Assembly (NCBI GenBank): GCA_950022655.1
Contig: OX465583.1
Coordinates: 33,693,360 to 33,757,359 of the forward strand
DNA length: 64,000 bases
Source: Alentia gelatinosa
Lineage: Eukaryota > Annelida > Polychaeta > Phyllodocida > Polynoidae
Reading direction: 5' to 3'
Below the pieces are notes generated by a model that saw nothing but the letters and a program-made list of their open reading frames with translations, was not told the origin of the DNA and did no database searches. This document shows positions 39,427-53,100 of this stretch, one piece after another (positions within the stretch are counted from its first letter, which is position 1; the number at the start of each line of letters is the position of its first letter). Both the position numbers and the translations under genes were made by a program.

Positions 39427-39486
39427 GCATTTCATATACTACTGTCATAATATGGCCAGCTGCCAATGGGCATTTCATATACTACT
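39427..39486. repeat. Exact short direct repeat
   Basis: GGGCATTTCATATACTACT occurs at about 39426 and again at about 39468, 42 bp apart, separated by unique sequence. Confidence 0.75.
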
Positions 39487-42400
39487 AGTATCGCCAACCT
39501 CATGTGCCAAAACCATTCACCCGAAGCCAAGTGTAGCTAGACTCAAAGGAGAAGAGAATGCACTTTTGCCTGCTATTAGTGTCAGATTACAGATGGAATT
39601 ACCACACCATTGATATATACAGGATAAACCTTCCTTCGGAGTGCTTTAAGAATATACTGAATTCTGATTATGAAATGTGAATTTATCCTGGCGAACGTAG
39701 TAAAGACGAATGAATTCTCTTCCTGAAAGCGCCCTTATATGCTCCAATTGATTTATATGGTTTAGACTTTATTATGGTCATTTATGGGATTTATAGAACT
39801 ACCATAGGGAATTTACTGATGTATTAATGCTCGCAAGCTGCAGATAGATATAACAATACAGTAGCTTTAGAAACTATATGCACTTCAATTTAAGCACTCA
39901 TCCATTCGCCAATTGCTCCATTTATCTACCCTCGTATCCCATATATAATCCAGCCAACGAGGCATTTATCTCTCCACGCATTCAGCCATATCGTCAGTCC
40001 TTCATTGATCCATCCATTCCCGGTAAAGTTTATGATATATCTGCTTAAATGTGCAGCTGATGGTAGGGCTTCAGGCGTGATAGATTGTTGAGTGTTTACA
40101 TATCCGTGTTTCTTTGTTTCGGCGGTGGAATATGACCGGGGTATATGGGTATCCTTCTGTAGGTGTGCAGGACGTGTATGATGGGGTCTGATGTGGGTAA
40201 GGGTGGCAGGTATAGTGGTTACCGCTCATAACACAATGAGATGTCAGTGGGAGGCCCGGGCCCACCGTCAGTCTTCTCGGCCACTACCCCTGCATCTCCC
40301 AATCCCCCTTCCTCGCCGCAGATTGAAATCAATAAGAGAAAACCCATTTCGCCGGCGCCAAATTAATGTATTGATGTTTCGTTCGAAGCCCGTGTCATAT
40401 TGGAGAAGTAATATGACAGACCGTAATCAATTGCCTGGCGCGGGGGGAAAATAAGTGGATGGGTTATTGAGGAGAAGACCGACTTTACTTGATGTAGAAA
40501 GTAAGAGCCATCTACGCAGGATATGGCGGATAATATTAGCTTTTGAATTTCATAAACACAATAAATCCATTTTCTGGTACATGCATAAAGGGTGGCCGAC
40601 GGCATCATTCAGCAACAAAAAAGGAAATAAGGGTGCATTTAGCGATCCCTTCTCCAGCTCATGAAATGTTCCCGATGAGGATTTCAGTGGAGTTACAGGC
40701 GGATTGACAGGTTCATTGTGGAGATGAGAAAGTGAGAGTAAAAATTGAGTGTGAAGTGACAGTGGAAAAAGCGTTCTGCTCGCTAGGAGCTGTAAATGTC
40801 AGAATCGGCGGCAATAACAGGCAGTGGGAGCTGGTGGAGGGGCGGGAAGTCTGCCATCATGTGCGTATCATTAGTCCTGACAAGATGCGGAGTTTCAGTG
40901 AGTAGAAAACAGAGCACCTGCTCATTGATACCTCCAGTCATAGGAGAAGGCCTCCCACCTCGTGGGCTGCTGATAATAAGGCTGAGGAATAGGCGAAGGG
41001 TCGGGGCCTGGTAGCATGAACCATAGGACTTTATATTCATGATGTAGACATCTTCAACCTGCCCAGACAATGGGCCCAACGTTTCCTTTTCCCCTGGACC
41101 CTGGATATGAATACATATCGGCGCATTGTGGTGCATGGCAAGCCATACCCCAGAACGCCAGATGCCATAATTCCAATGCTGACTTGCCTGCAGAAAGCCC
41201 GACTGTTTTTTGTGTGTAAATGTTCCCCCCTCTGTAATGCTGCAGGTATATTTTTTGTCACGTTTCAGAGAATGAAAAAATACATTAGTCGTGACAGGTG
41301 TACCTTGGTGGTTGTGACAGATTTAAATGGTTTTCTTAACTTGATTTCCAATGAATTATTTCATTTATGCGTCATGCCGTGTCGCAATTTTATACTGCTG
41401 TTTTGTGGCATGTGTTTGTCGCAGCAAGTTGTCATTGCTTCCACGTATCAATTATATTTCTGTCATTGTGCTTTCATTTCAACGAATTCATTGGATTGCA
41501 GTTGGTTCAATCTAACAATGATAATTCTTGCTTTGAGTTACACTAATAAAACACACCAAATATAGTAAAATGCTCACTTTGCTGGCTAAGATAGATTTAA
41601 ATGAAATGTATGTTAGAAAATGTATTAGGTTATTGTCAACAGAAAAAAATACTTGCCTGGCTTAGTGAAATGAATATGTAGGAAATGTCCGATAAATGTA
41701 ACAAGTATATTTAAATGCTATACACACTGAAGCAATCATTACAATGACACAGAGGCATTGTATGAAATAGCGCCTTGTGTTCACAGCATAACCTGTACCA
41801 CCTTTAATTCCATGTCATTGTGATATGTTCAAGCTGTACAAACCTGACTTCAGACTTAATAACGTCATCTGCATACACACAGGGCTATCTTTCCTCCCTG
41901 CCTCCCCCCCCCTGTCCTCCCCTCTCACCTTCTCTCTCCTCTCCTTTTTCATTTGGTGATTACAATATTCATCTGGTAAAACATGTTCAATAGAAACGAA
42001 ACCATAAAGGTCAAACACATTTAATTAATGCGAGTTAATATAAAAAGTATTTTTTGCTCCAAAGACCCTAGGAAGGTTCACCTCAATGATCTTTTAAGAC
42101 CGAATGTATTTGCGAATTTCCCTGCTTATGCAATTTACCCTCTTGCGGATGTTCGTATGCATGGAAATTATAAAAACCTTGATTTCTTAATTAAATATTT
42201 CTACCTGTGAGTTTATCGGAAACATTTTATCCGTTTCGACATACATTGATGTAAAATGGAACACCTAACCAATCTAAACTGAATATTGCAGTCCCTTGGG
42301 TCATTTCAAATGTGATTCAAAAGTTAGTAGGTCCCTTCTAATGAAGTAAATCCTTCTAAATTTTGGCATCTTTTCATGTCATCCCTCAAAATTAACCTTT

Positions 42401-43002
42401 TCACCAATTTATTAATCTTTTTGAGTGGATTTTCTTTTTGTTTCCTTATTGAAAACTAAAACAGCACGAAGGGCAATATCATACCTTTAATCAAACATAA
42501 TCTCGTCATTATGAAGACGCAGTTTGCTACAATTTTGTTAAGATTAGTTCCCGCGCAATTTTACACCTTCGCAGTTTGAAGCCCAAACGAACAACTAACA
42601 ATGGGCCATTTTGCCGCCCATGGGCATGTAGCGGGTGTGCTACCTTTCACACCCTGCCCCATGGGAAAGGGGGGTCATACTTCACACCAATACCATTGGC
42701 CTGGGATGATAGGTGGCGCTATGCAGGTGACACAGTCTGTGTTGTGATCATTGTGTGCTATGAGGTGCGGCAACTGCATACTCTGGGATACCAACCAGTA
42801 TTTCTCCCTGTCCGCTGCTTTACAGGGCGACTATAGTGCATGGGCCGTCCACTGGTGCTAGTAGCAGGTTCCCTAAAGATCAGGAGAGGCCTGACCAGTC
42901 AAGGTATTATACAGTATTGTTCCTTTGTAATCTTGATATTTTTCATGTACGCCACACCGCATCAAATAAAGATCTCTTTGTATGTATGTAATCTACTGTA
43001 AA

Positions 43003-43166
43003 CCATGTGATTCTCGCGAACCCATTTAATCTAATTATGATATGGTCGACAAACATCTGCCATTATAAAGGTTTCAATATTGCATGATGGTATTATTTGT
43101 TGATGCTATGTTAATTTAAGCTCGTTTATGTTTGGAACAATAGAAATGATCGCGAGAATTACATGG
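43003..43166. mobile_element. Short inverted-repeat element, 164 bp
   Basis: CCATGTGATTCTCGCGA at 43003-43019 is mirrored at 43150-43166, whose reverse complement is CCATGTAATTCTCGCGA (one mismatch in 17). The 130 bp between is AT-rich without coding potential. The arms are unrelated to the TIRs at 52841. No target-site duplication is obvious, so it could be a MITE or a solo palindromic structure. Confidence 0.55.
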
Positions 43167-43565
43167 GTTATGGTATATGAAACATCGCAGATTTGTCACA
43201 TATTTGAAACCACACAGACCCATAACGTAGACACCATCAAATGTTAGTTTTTCATTAGTAGTTAGATACCACACCGGTTAAACCTACACAGCTGCACTTA
43301 ATGAAAATCCCGGTCTGCACACGGCGATATTAAGATACACTGCTTTTTTTCTGGTTTCTATATTGAGTAACCTTTCTTTAGTTTCATATTAGACTACATG
43401 CTTGCGTATGTGTATACTCTGCATTCATGAAACATTTCTATGTCCTCCTTCCTGTGATGGCTTCTGCATTTGCAATTGCAAGAATGTACAAGAATTTTAT
43501 AGACTTTCCTTATTCTTCCGGTCTAGGCCATTGCTATGTTTTAGGCCTATCTTCTTCATAATGTT

Positions 43566-43580
43566 TATATATATATATAT
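43566..43580. repeat. (TA)n microsatellite
   Basis: About seven TA units occur in AT-rich intron sequence. Confidence 0.85.
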
Positions 43581-46040
43581 CCTCCTTTTCCATATAGGAT
43601 AAAATACCGTATTAAATGAAGACTGCGTGTTAAGATTTCCAAAAATAAAGACAATCAAATTAAATACATACAGAAATGTTCCATTCAGAGAAGAATCTAG
43701 CGTATCAGTTTCAGATGTATGGACTTCAGAACTTGTATTTTCTCGGTTCTGTGGTGTGGAAGGTAGGCAAGCCTTCTTCGACGAATCACTTTTAGCTGCG
43801 GTTTTGTTCGGTCGGTGTAACAATGCCCCTTATTGGGCATTCACTTCCACCAGCTGTGGCTATCATTATGTAGAATAATCCCCCGTCTCGCCCCAATATC
43901 CTGAAGCTGCTCTGCTCATATTTCCCGCCTACTGAGACGGATGGCGTCAGGGTTGGCGTGTGGTGAGGGGATCAAGGACGAATCGCGTACTCTGCTATTG
44001 TGTGCGGGATGTGGTATAGTGGTTGAGGTAGACTTCTACTCAGTGTACTATACCTTAGGGGACATTAGCACACGTTACCTTTCAAGGTGCATGGTGGGGA
44101 CGATAATAGGTCTCGGCGATGCATATATCTAGTTAATGCAGTGAAGGAAAAGGTCAGGGACTATTGTCCTAACGAGCGTTAGAAGTATATGAGAGAGCCA
44201 GAATCTAAGTAAAGATGAGACAAATTTCGAGACCTTGTGTCAAGAAGTGATATTTTTATAGAGCCCGTAGATGTCAGTATACAAGTAGCTATTCCCCTCG
44301 GTATGACTATATGTATTTTCTGGATATCTATGCATTTTCCAAATATGTATCAGCTATTCAAGGTATAAGTATGACGGAGGGATTGATAACGAACAAGAAC
44401 AAAGTAGTACCATAGGACTACTGAAATACAGTGACAAATTCCTGAAGAAGACGATATCAATCCGCGGTGCCCTACGCAGCACTGATAAAAACGGAGCGTC
44501 TTGGATTCCTAAGAGGATCCAAGAATTTTGAACAGATATAAACGCAATGTGAAGCCTTGCTATCCCAGGCAAATCACCTTATCTAAGCAATAGGGAAAGC
44601 TAGAAAAGTTCTTAAAGCATAGTAAAGTTTCGGAAGAGAGATTTTAAAGTGACCGGATGTTAAATAAAAAAATCCAAAATGCAATCTGCCAGTAGATGTA
44701 TCCTATTGCGCTGGATCGGACGTAAATTTGATTATGTGCCCTGTAGGCATGGATAGCTCTCGGAAAATGATCCATGACCAATAAGCATTTGTTCTCCTCA
44801 TCGTCCTATTACCGGTCACCCCCCTAATATTATCGCCCAACGAACGAATTGGAATTCTTCGATGCAGGTACCACTAGCAGTTAACAATTTCTTGACTTAC
44901 TCTTCAGAAATAAAATACCTGTATGGAGTAATGAATTAACCAGTGAAAAGATGAATGGTGACAAACACATTGCACCATTGGGCTTACATGGGGATATAAA
45001 CCCAGGAGACAGATGCCACACTCGTGTAATTGAGGTGTAAGAATGATGACTGCTGTCGCGTCCTGGTATATGAGCTGTCACCGTGGTAGATCACTGACAG
45101 ACCCCACGTACGAAGTGTCACTTTGTGGAAGCTGTTTGTTGTGCCCTTGTTTGGATATATTGCTGGAGGAATAAATCCCTGCCACACTCAACGGTAAATC
45201 TCGATACGTCGTGGTAAATAAAGCACAAAGTCTCTCTTCATATCTCTTGCCATGTTAGTTGCTGTGAAGCATCACCATCCAAATGTTGTTTAATCCTCCT
45301 CCATCCTTATTATTAAACTTTATATCTATATTAGCATACGCTTTATCATCAATTTAACTTGATTACCGTTATTGAAACACATATTCAGGTGCAATGTGAT
45401 CCTAAGCAATACCTTCCTTTATACCGCCAATATAACTGCGAAAGACTGGATAAAAATAGCAAGTTCCATCATATCACCATAAACAGCAACGCCCACCACC
45501 TACGCCATCCGCAGTTGAATACTTGTCTTTGTGTCCGCTCAGCATCGTTACTTCAGTCGTCGCATTCAGTTAACGTCGAGCTTAAACAGAGAGCATCCAC
45601 AGCGCCATCTATCACTTCCTCTACGCAGTCGCAGCTTATACCTCACTGTGCCGTTATTACATTGAGAGTAATGTAGCCGTGCACCCTAGAGGCAGAAATG
45701 AATTTGTTCACGCGGACCAAAAATTAACGCTCTTGACCTCGTACCTGACCCCACTTTGCGTTCGTCGCAAGGTGGGCATCCCCTTCCCCACCCTCTTCTC
45801 TCATTGTTTGTACCGATCAGGCCGAGGGTAATTTACGGGATACATCGGGGCAGAATCTATGAGGGATCCCTCCCATCTTCATGGAAGGCCCCGGGATATT
45901 CAATCTTCTAGATGACTTACGCAGAAGACTCTGCTTTCGATTTCACATTATAGCCCGTGGCCTAATTTGATTGGATCTGTAGTTTGCTGATCTTCCCCGT
46001 GCACTAGTGCAGCTGTATCTACATGCCTATTGACTAGTCA

Positions 46041-46372
46041 CCAGAAATTAGTTTGCCTAACTTTTCTATAGTTATAGCCTAGGTTGCTATCTTATTTAAT
46101 CTAGTCACATTTCGCATACGATCATTAGTAAAGTTGTGTGCAAGATAGATTGAAATATTTCCTGGTCTAATTAGATTAGGAACTGTTTACTAAATTCATC
46201 TTTTGTTTCACGGTGTATAATGTGTAAGTTCCAAGAAATTAGTTTAGCTAGGTTTCTAATGCTGACCATCATATCCAATCTAGTGACATTTCACATAAGA
46301 TTATTTATTAGTAAAGTTGTGTGGAAAGGTAAATTGAAATATCTTTTAGTCTAATTAAATAATTGCGAAATA
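46041..46372. repeat. Diverged direct duplication, ~190-bp period
   Basis: Copy 1 starts at 46041 (CCAGAAATTAGTTTGCC) and copy 2 at 46231 (CCAAGAAATTAGTTTAGC). Both continue through TCTAGTSACATTTCRCATA, ATTAGTAAAGTTGTGTG and GATTGAAATAT/AATTGAAATAT to a form of GTCTAATTA. Both are AT-rich without an open frame. Confidence 0.75.
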
Positions 46373-49300
46373 GATACCAAATCGTTTCGTTCCACAGTCT
46401 ATGCTACCTTGGTGTAATTTGTAAAACATAATGTTTTATGCAAGTACTGATGATAATAATATGTCCTAGAGAGCCATCAAATTATCCCACAATACACATA
46501 CGACCCTCCTTGAAGACGGGCGTCAATGACAGAGCGCTTGAGAGATTATAAATTTCATGAGAGACCAAAATCGCACATAGCTTTTTGAAGATCCACGCGG
46601 AAAATCTCGCTTCTACACCCCATCCATGGGAAGCTGAAATAAAACTCCGGTAATGCAGTTGAAGGTATTGTTGAGCAGTAATGAGGACGTTGGCGTTATT
46701 TTGTCAGTCGAACACGGTCGTTCGTCACAAAACGCAGTGAAATAGGAGTGGCTGAGTGTTATCGTGGCTATGAATCATGCGCTCATTGGAGTTGACAGAC
46801 GCGTGGGTCCATCCATTAAACAAGGGGAAAAGGTGTGAGAGGCGGGCTGCCGCAGTCGGCGCTGGATGAACTTTTGGCCACGAACACAACATTGACATCA
46901 AAATTAAAAGATGGAACCCACGTGCCACTTCATAGCAGCAGTCTACGTCAATTACCCTTTTTTAAAAACTTGTGAATTTGAGGAGGGTTTCGTTGGGACT
47001 TTTTCTGAAAAAATACCCCCATTATTGTGTCCGTGATGAACACAAATAAAGGGCAATCGAAAATGACCAATTGGGGTCCTAATTCCGAAATTCAAGTGGA
47101 TTGGTGTGCGCCGAATCGTTAATGAGGCTGGTTTTTTTGGCTTGTCATTTCACTGTAACGACATTATAAGATTAAGTTCTCGTTATGTTTGTGTTGAATT
47201 TTGACCGTTTTTGCTACCATACGCAGCAATCATTTCTGACAAGGGTATGATGAATGTGTCGTTATTGCTAGTGGATATTCTTCCTCTCCCGTCACTGGAT
47301 ATTCACTTATTGTATCGGATGTGAGAGATGATTGTATTTGTTGGGTGGGCTTGCTTAGGGTTTCCCTTATTTTTTTCTATGTACTATTTGTGAAAGGTTC
47401 GGAATCGTCACGTGCTATATTTTCCCCTCCTTCTAAAAGCAATGGAAAAACTTATTGTGAACCTGTCGCGATGAATTCTGATCTTCGAAAATAGATACAA
47501 AAATCAAAAGAAATCTAAAGTCTGTAAATCATGAACGAGATAAATACAAGTCAAATGTTCAGTCATGTAAATTTTGACACCTTAATCGGGTGCAGGTTTT
47601 TTTTCCTATTGGAAGTGTCTCCGCGAAATACTACTCAACGAAATCAAGAACTATTTAATAGTTTTGACGAACGTCCACAAACTCCGAATAACATATGTAG
47701 TTTTGCTAGCATTGAAAAATACAATTTTTTTTCTATAGACTCCCCATGCTGTGGTACGGGCAGCAGTTAGCAATTATGTCGTGATTTCCGGTGCCGTCAG
47801 GTAGGGAGATTACCCGGCATGCCTCTGTCCAGCTGCCGTCGCCATGGGGGATGTTCGTCGACATGTCTTCTTAGTACTGATAACGATGAACGCAAACTAG
47901 AACGCAAACAACAGGGTCGAAATCGGGAGCGGGGGCTTGTCTGGAGAAATTCAACCTGTTTAGTCAAACCCACCCACAGTGAAAAGGCCTATGGTATAGA
48001 AGCCACATATGCTCCAACACTCAGGGCTGGTTTCTATAGGTCAATGGGATGTGTGGCTAGAGGCTAAGGATGACAAACAGCCATTCACTGATCCGTTTAC
48101 CCAGAATTACGAGCCCATTGCCTAAAGACCGGGATTTGCCCGACAATGTATGGACACGGCAGGTTTTGACAATACGCCTGGGATAAGAATGTTTATAAAC
48201 AGCCGGGCCTCCAATCGACGGGGGCCCACGGCTAGACTAAGAATAGACTGGCGCAAAGAATAACCAGATACCCGGTCTAGACTGGGTAGGCCAATACTGG
48301 GCTTGGCAGACTCGGCCAACACGACACAACCGTAGCCGGAGCTTACCGTTCCCGGCTGAGAATCGTATAATGGGCTTACTTCAGGCAGTGTTAGGAGTCC
48401 TCACCGCTAGGCGGCAGTAGCGAGGGCCAATAATTGACAGCCGTATTGGGTTGAATATTATCAGCAGCCAATTCGCTTTGCGTCCCTGTACATACCGTGC
48501 AAAAATTGTATGGGCGTGAAATCAATTGGCTGCCAACTGATATGGGCTTAAACGATGGGAGAGGGTGGGAGGGTGGGATCGAGGCCCTACAGGGAGTGGT
48601 GTGGTACGGGGTTCACTGTGTGTTATCGCGACTCCCGGCTGGCCACTTCGATATCAGACCTTTGTTGGTCCACAACACTGCAAGCGTATGGACGCTCGGG
48701 TCAGGCAGGCTGTGATCTGACACCGTGCAAATTCATCGCTAATGACCAAAAGCCGAAATCCCCCACCTGCCGGGGGCATGGTAATAGACACCGGCACAGG
48801 AGGTAAGGGATGAGATGATAGCTTCAAACCCACACCTGTAAATTGCCATCCCTCTAATGCTAACTAACCAGTGTGGGTGGGCTGGGGTGTTTTGAGGAAG
48901 CAGGGATGGAAGTCTCACCCAGATCTATGTCCTAATGATATATCATTGCCACAAAGTTTCCTCTCACCATCAATCTCCACGCGGAGCAAGTTAAGTCTCC
49001 TATCCGAGTTTCCAGATATAACGTGACGTACGATTTTGGTTATGAGACTCATTAAACCTCTAAGTGATGCTGCGCTGACCCGATAGGAGAAGCCACTGGT
49101 AGCAGATCGATGTATATTTCTAGTGTGACTCCGCTAGTTGAACTAAGTTAATGGACAGAGCCATATTTAGGGCCTGCTAACCGTATTATTCCCAATCTAC
49201 TGCTGGGAAATGGAATTAGAGTTAATGCAGAGGGAGGCGCCTCTTAGCCCATGTATCATAATGGGCTTGTGCTGCAGAAAGAGCCCTGCATGTCTATCCC

Positions 49301-49739
49301 CATAGCTTTAATTACATAAGAGGAATCCGCAAATAATATCCGCAAATAAAAGTAGCACAATTCTAGATTCTTAGTCGGAAAAACGACATATGCAAGATCT
49401 TCACAGCACTCAACACTGATTGTGTTGATGATGAAGCAGAATCCGTGTATTGTGCGTGATTATTTTTTTAAACTTTGCCATCTCCCAAACGTATCTAGTA
49501 TCTAAATGTGTGATTCAGGTTTCACGTCTTTATGTCATGATCCCTTGTCCCACTGGCAGCAGTTGCTCCCCCCTTGTATTGTCAGTTTAAGGGTGTCCAA
49601 AGGAACCTCTGGCGGTGTGGCATTCGCTGTGTACTTGATAAATTAGGAGTATGATGCGTTTATATATCATGATTCATTGCGTTTGTCCCGCATTATTTTA
49701 CGGGGATGTTTTAAGGATGCTTTGTATTCAATAATAATG

Positions 49740-49758
49740 CCCCCCCCCCCCCCCCCCC
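49740..49758. repeat. C19 homopolymer
   Basis: An uninterrupted run of 19 C lies between AATAATG and AGTTAAG. The opposite strand is a G19 run able to form a quadruplex. The exact length is likely variable and prone to sequencing error. Confidence 0.9.
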
Positions 49759-52700
49759 AGTTAAGATGGAAAAAGTGGACAGAAAGTCTCTTTAAAGTGT
49801 GGGCAGCTGTTTCCTGATACCTCTCCTGTCGTGGTAGTAGGTTCAACGGGGAAGAGTAGAGTGATAGAGAGTGTAGTAAGAATTGAGACGGGCTTTTAGC
49901 TTACAAAATTGGGTGACTATACTCTTACCGGCTCACCTTCAAGAGACTGGGCTCATAGGCTGGCCACGTTCTTCGCAGTGCACGCTCTGACGATCAGCCA
50001 CCATCACTTTTATTCCTCTCATGATCGTAATCCATCTCTGTCAGTGCCCGCATGTCTATTAGCGGCCCAAACCTACATAATGTATTCACGCAGGCACGTC
50101 TGAAATTGAGGTCTGGTTAATACTGCCTTTTGTTGTGCCATCGACCTTGCGAGGTATTAGCATGTAGCCTTTACTTAAAAAAGGGATTTCGCCATAAAAT
50201 AGCCTTATCGGCTTTCATATAAAACGCTTGGCTTTATTAATGAATTCATGAATTCTGCTGACTACGTAATGACAAAATGAAGGAACCCTACTCCATCATG
50301 ATATTGTCAATGGATCTATATTTTGCATTTCCTGATTAACAAATACCTGTGTATCTCGTGTCAACACATAAAACGCCATTACTGGTGTTTGGGTAGCTCT
50401 GGCTGGAAAGCTGGCTTGATCATAAAACATGCATAACATTTTAAAAAGTTGTTTATTCTGAAGCATTAGGTTTCTAAGGTTATGGTTCCAGGTTATATGT
50501 ATTTTTCCATCCTCTGTTCTTCTGCTATATTTCAAACTTTGCAACTATTTTGGTGATGGTGATTATATTTAAGGGATGATATTTAACAGCGCAATATTCT
50601 AAATCGTTCTAGGTTAAACTTGATCAGAGCAATTATCAATACCCAAATCAAGGAGGAAAACACAAGGTCGCTTCAACTTTTACCCTTTGATATTCAACCA
50701 GGAAGACCAGATATGCTAATGAGGTGCTTGTTTTTCTTCACTTGGCTTCAAAGCCTTAATGTTGCATGCGGACTGGATGCGCCAGTTCCATTTTGTGGAT
50801 TTAAAAAAGCGTGACTCACCCTAAGTGTGCGAGGTTGGCGCCGGCTTATTTGTAGGTCGACTCGAGGCGTCGCCTGGCGGCCGCTACCTCGTCTCAATCA
50901 CCAAATCAGGGCAGTTTGGTCCCTCGCCTTAGCCAATTTTCCCAGTCACCTACCCCAGCCATGGTGAGACGCAAATGGAAAGCCTCACAGCATCGAAAAA
51001 AGAGTTTCTATGTTTAGAAATAGGTTTTGTGCTAATATTTAATCAAGGGAATTACATGCAGTAAAAATTACATCGGAAAATAGGTTTTTGCGACGTAGTA
51101 TAGGTTTTATGAGCCGTAAAAATACTTTTAAAGCATCACATTTAAACTGATTTCTAAGGTATAATTTCACGGGTCAAATAGCTTCATAATGCATCGTTAT
51201 GAACTCCATGGGTAATTGCGAGTACTGGGAAAGGCCAGTGAACACCCAGATGTGGCCCAGATTTTTTAGTGAACTTAGAGGAGTATGTGTGAGGGACATT
51301 TATTTACAATCAATACACTGTGATATGCGCCAATGCGTCACGAAGCAAATATTTACATTCTGCGTCACCTTAGATTCATATTGATGATCTAGTTCCTTGA
51401 GCTCATTTTTATCCGTTTTACATATGAAGTGAATATTTATAGAAGGCAATCTCAACCCTTTATATTGAGGATAGAATGAATTTGAAAAAAGATGTCTTTA
51501 TTTTACAATTCCTTTTGGTTCTAACTTACCCTAAGTAATTCAATCAACATTTACCCGTGCCATATGGGTATATAATCAGTTAATCATCTCTCCACCGGCA
51601 ACATCAGTTGTTTCTCTCTGATTTACCATTTCACCGGGCCTTCTAATGGGCATCCGTAAAAGAATCCCTACACTGTACTGTGGGTTGCTGTGGGTTCCAT
51701 CTACAGGTACATTAAACAATCTTTCCTGTTGCCCTATAGATTGACTGTTTACTTGGGTCACACATCGGTTTTGGACTTTTCTTTCTTCTGTATTATACAA
51801 CAAAAGGCACATGGTCAAAAGAGATACTTGAGAAAGGAATGCATTATTAATCTATTTAAGTGACTTACCTGGATTGCATACTGGCTGAAAGTCAGAGCAT
51901 TTCCTCTCATACACAATGAACGTGACATTTAGTCCCTTCGCTATTTACATCAGGGATTACACCGGACCCTATAATAGCCCAATACACCAGGGCTTGGGAC
52001 CACATACGGGCCATATCCCGATCTCTCCCTGGACCATATAACGACCCTTACGCTGGCCCTTCCACGGCCCTTTCAGTAAGCAAAGAATGCCTCTGGTCCT
52101 GTCTTTCAAAGGGGGCTCCTTACCGGGTGCTATAGTCGACGGCCGCTTTGAATATAAGCCGGTAAGCGGGCACAGTGCTACCAACCAGCAGCCCATCACA
52201 CCTTTCACTAGCGCCTCCTGATTGGACCCCCGAAAGGCTCCCAGAAGAGGAAGCTGAGAGAGGAGCCCAGTGAAAAATGTCAAAGGCACCTAGAGTACGC
52301 GATGAAATTAAATTCGGCCCGGCTGATGGAGTGATATTACATGGCCACTTGATGGTAAAATTGCGTGATAATGGTGCGTGGAGGAGGGCCTGCGAGATGA
52401 CGAGGGCCGAGTCAAGACGATTAGTGATCTTGTTGAGGCCGTTGATGTGGTCCTCTGCCGTCTCCAGGGCGGCGATCAGCCATTAGGGGTTGGCGTCACG
52501 TGACCGTTAATTCTGCCCCCACGTGGGCAAACAGATGAAAAGCCTGATGTGGACTGATATGTTATTTCCCGGCTAATCCGCCGGCGGACCCCCTGCGCAA
52601 TCACAGGGGACAGCGTGATTATCGTCCTCCAGGGCTGGCCGGCGGGTGTTTGGATGGGGGTTGTTTCATATCATTCTGCACGTCAAGCCATTCTGTGCCT

Positions 52701-52838
52701 ATCCATACATCTTTGATCATTGCCGCTGTAAGTAGTGACTGTGTGCCTTTGATACTCCATGTATCCTCCTATGCAGGGGCTCGGTAAAGGATTCACTGTT
52801 GTTCTGGGGGAATATGAGGCTTGGGTACTACGACTAGT

Positions 52839-53100
52839 TACTGGAGAACTCGCTCCGAAACGAAGTTGCCCCATAATTTGACGAACTCGCCCCGTTTTGA
52901 AGAAGACAAAGAGTATTTCCGTCTTAGACCTCGAATGTGTGTTCATAGATATGATGCCCTTGGTTTACACCAGAAAGCTAATATAAATATATAAATAGTA
53001 ATTTTTATATACAAAACACATTAGAAATCACCACGGGGAAAGTTCGTTCTGGGGCGAGAAAATCTCAGGGCGACTTCTATTCGGGGTGAGTTCTCCAGTA
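52839..53100. mobile_element. MITE-like element with ~31-bp terminal inverted repeats and TA target sites
   Basis: The left end (from 52841) reads CTGGAGAACTCGCTCCGAA and the right end, read on the minus strand from 53098, reads CTGGAGAACTCACCCCGAA. The similarity continues through GAAGTYGCCC to about 31 bp with around six mismatches. Each end is flanked by TA, as expected for the Tc1/mariner superfamily. The ~258-bp interior is AT-rich and non-coding, so the element would depend on a transposase elsewhere. It lies in intron 1. Confidence 0.75.

Noticed and set aside
41107..41565. Plus-strand open frame of 152 codons
   Set aside because: AT-rich, hydrophobic by composition, with no family resemblance, and ends in AT-rich intron sequence. 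Probably chance.
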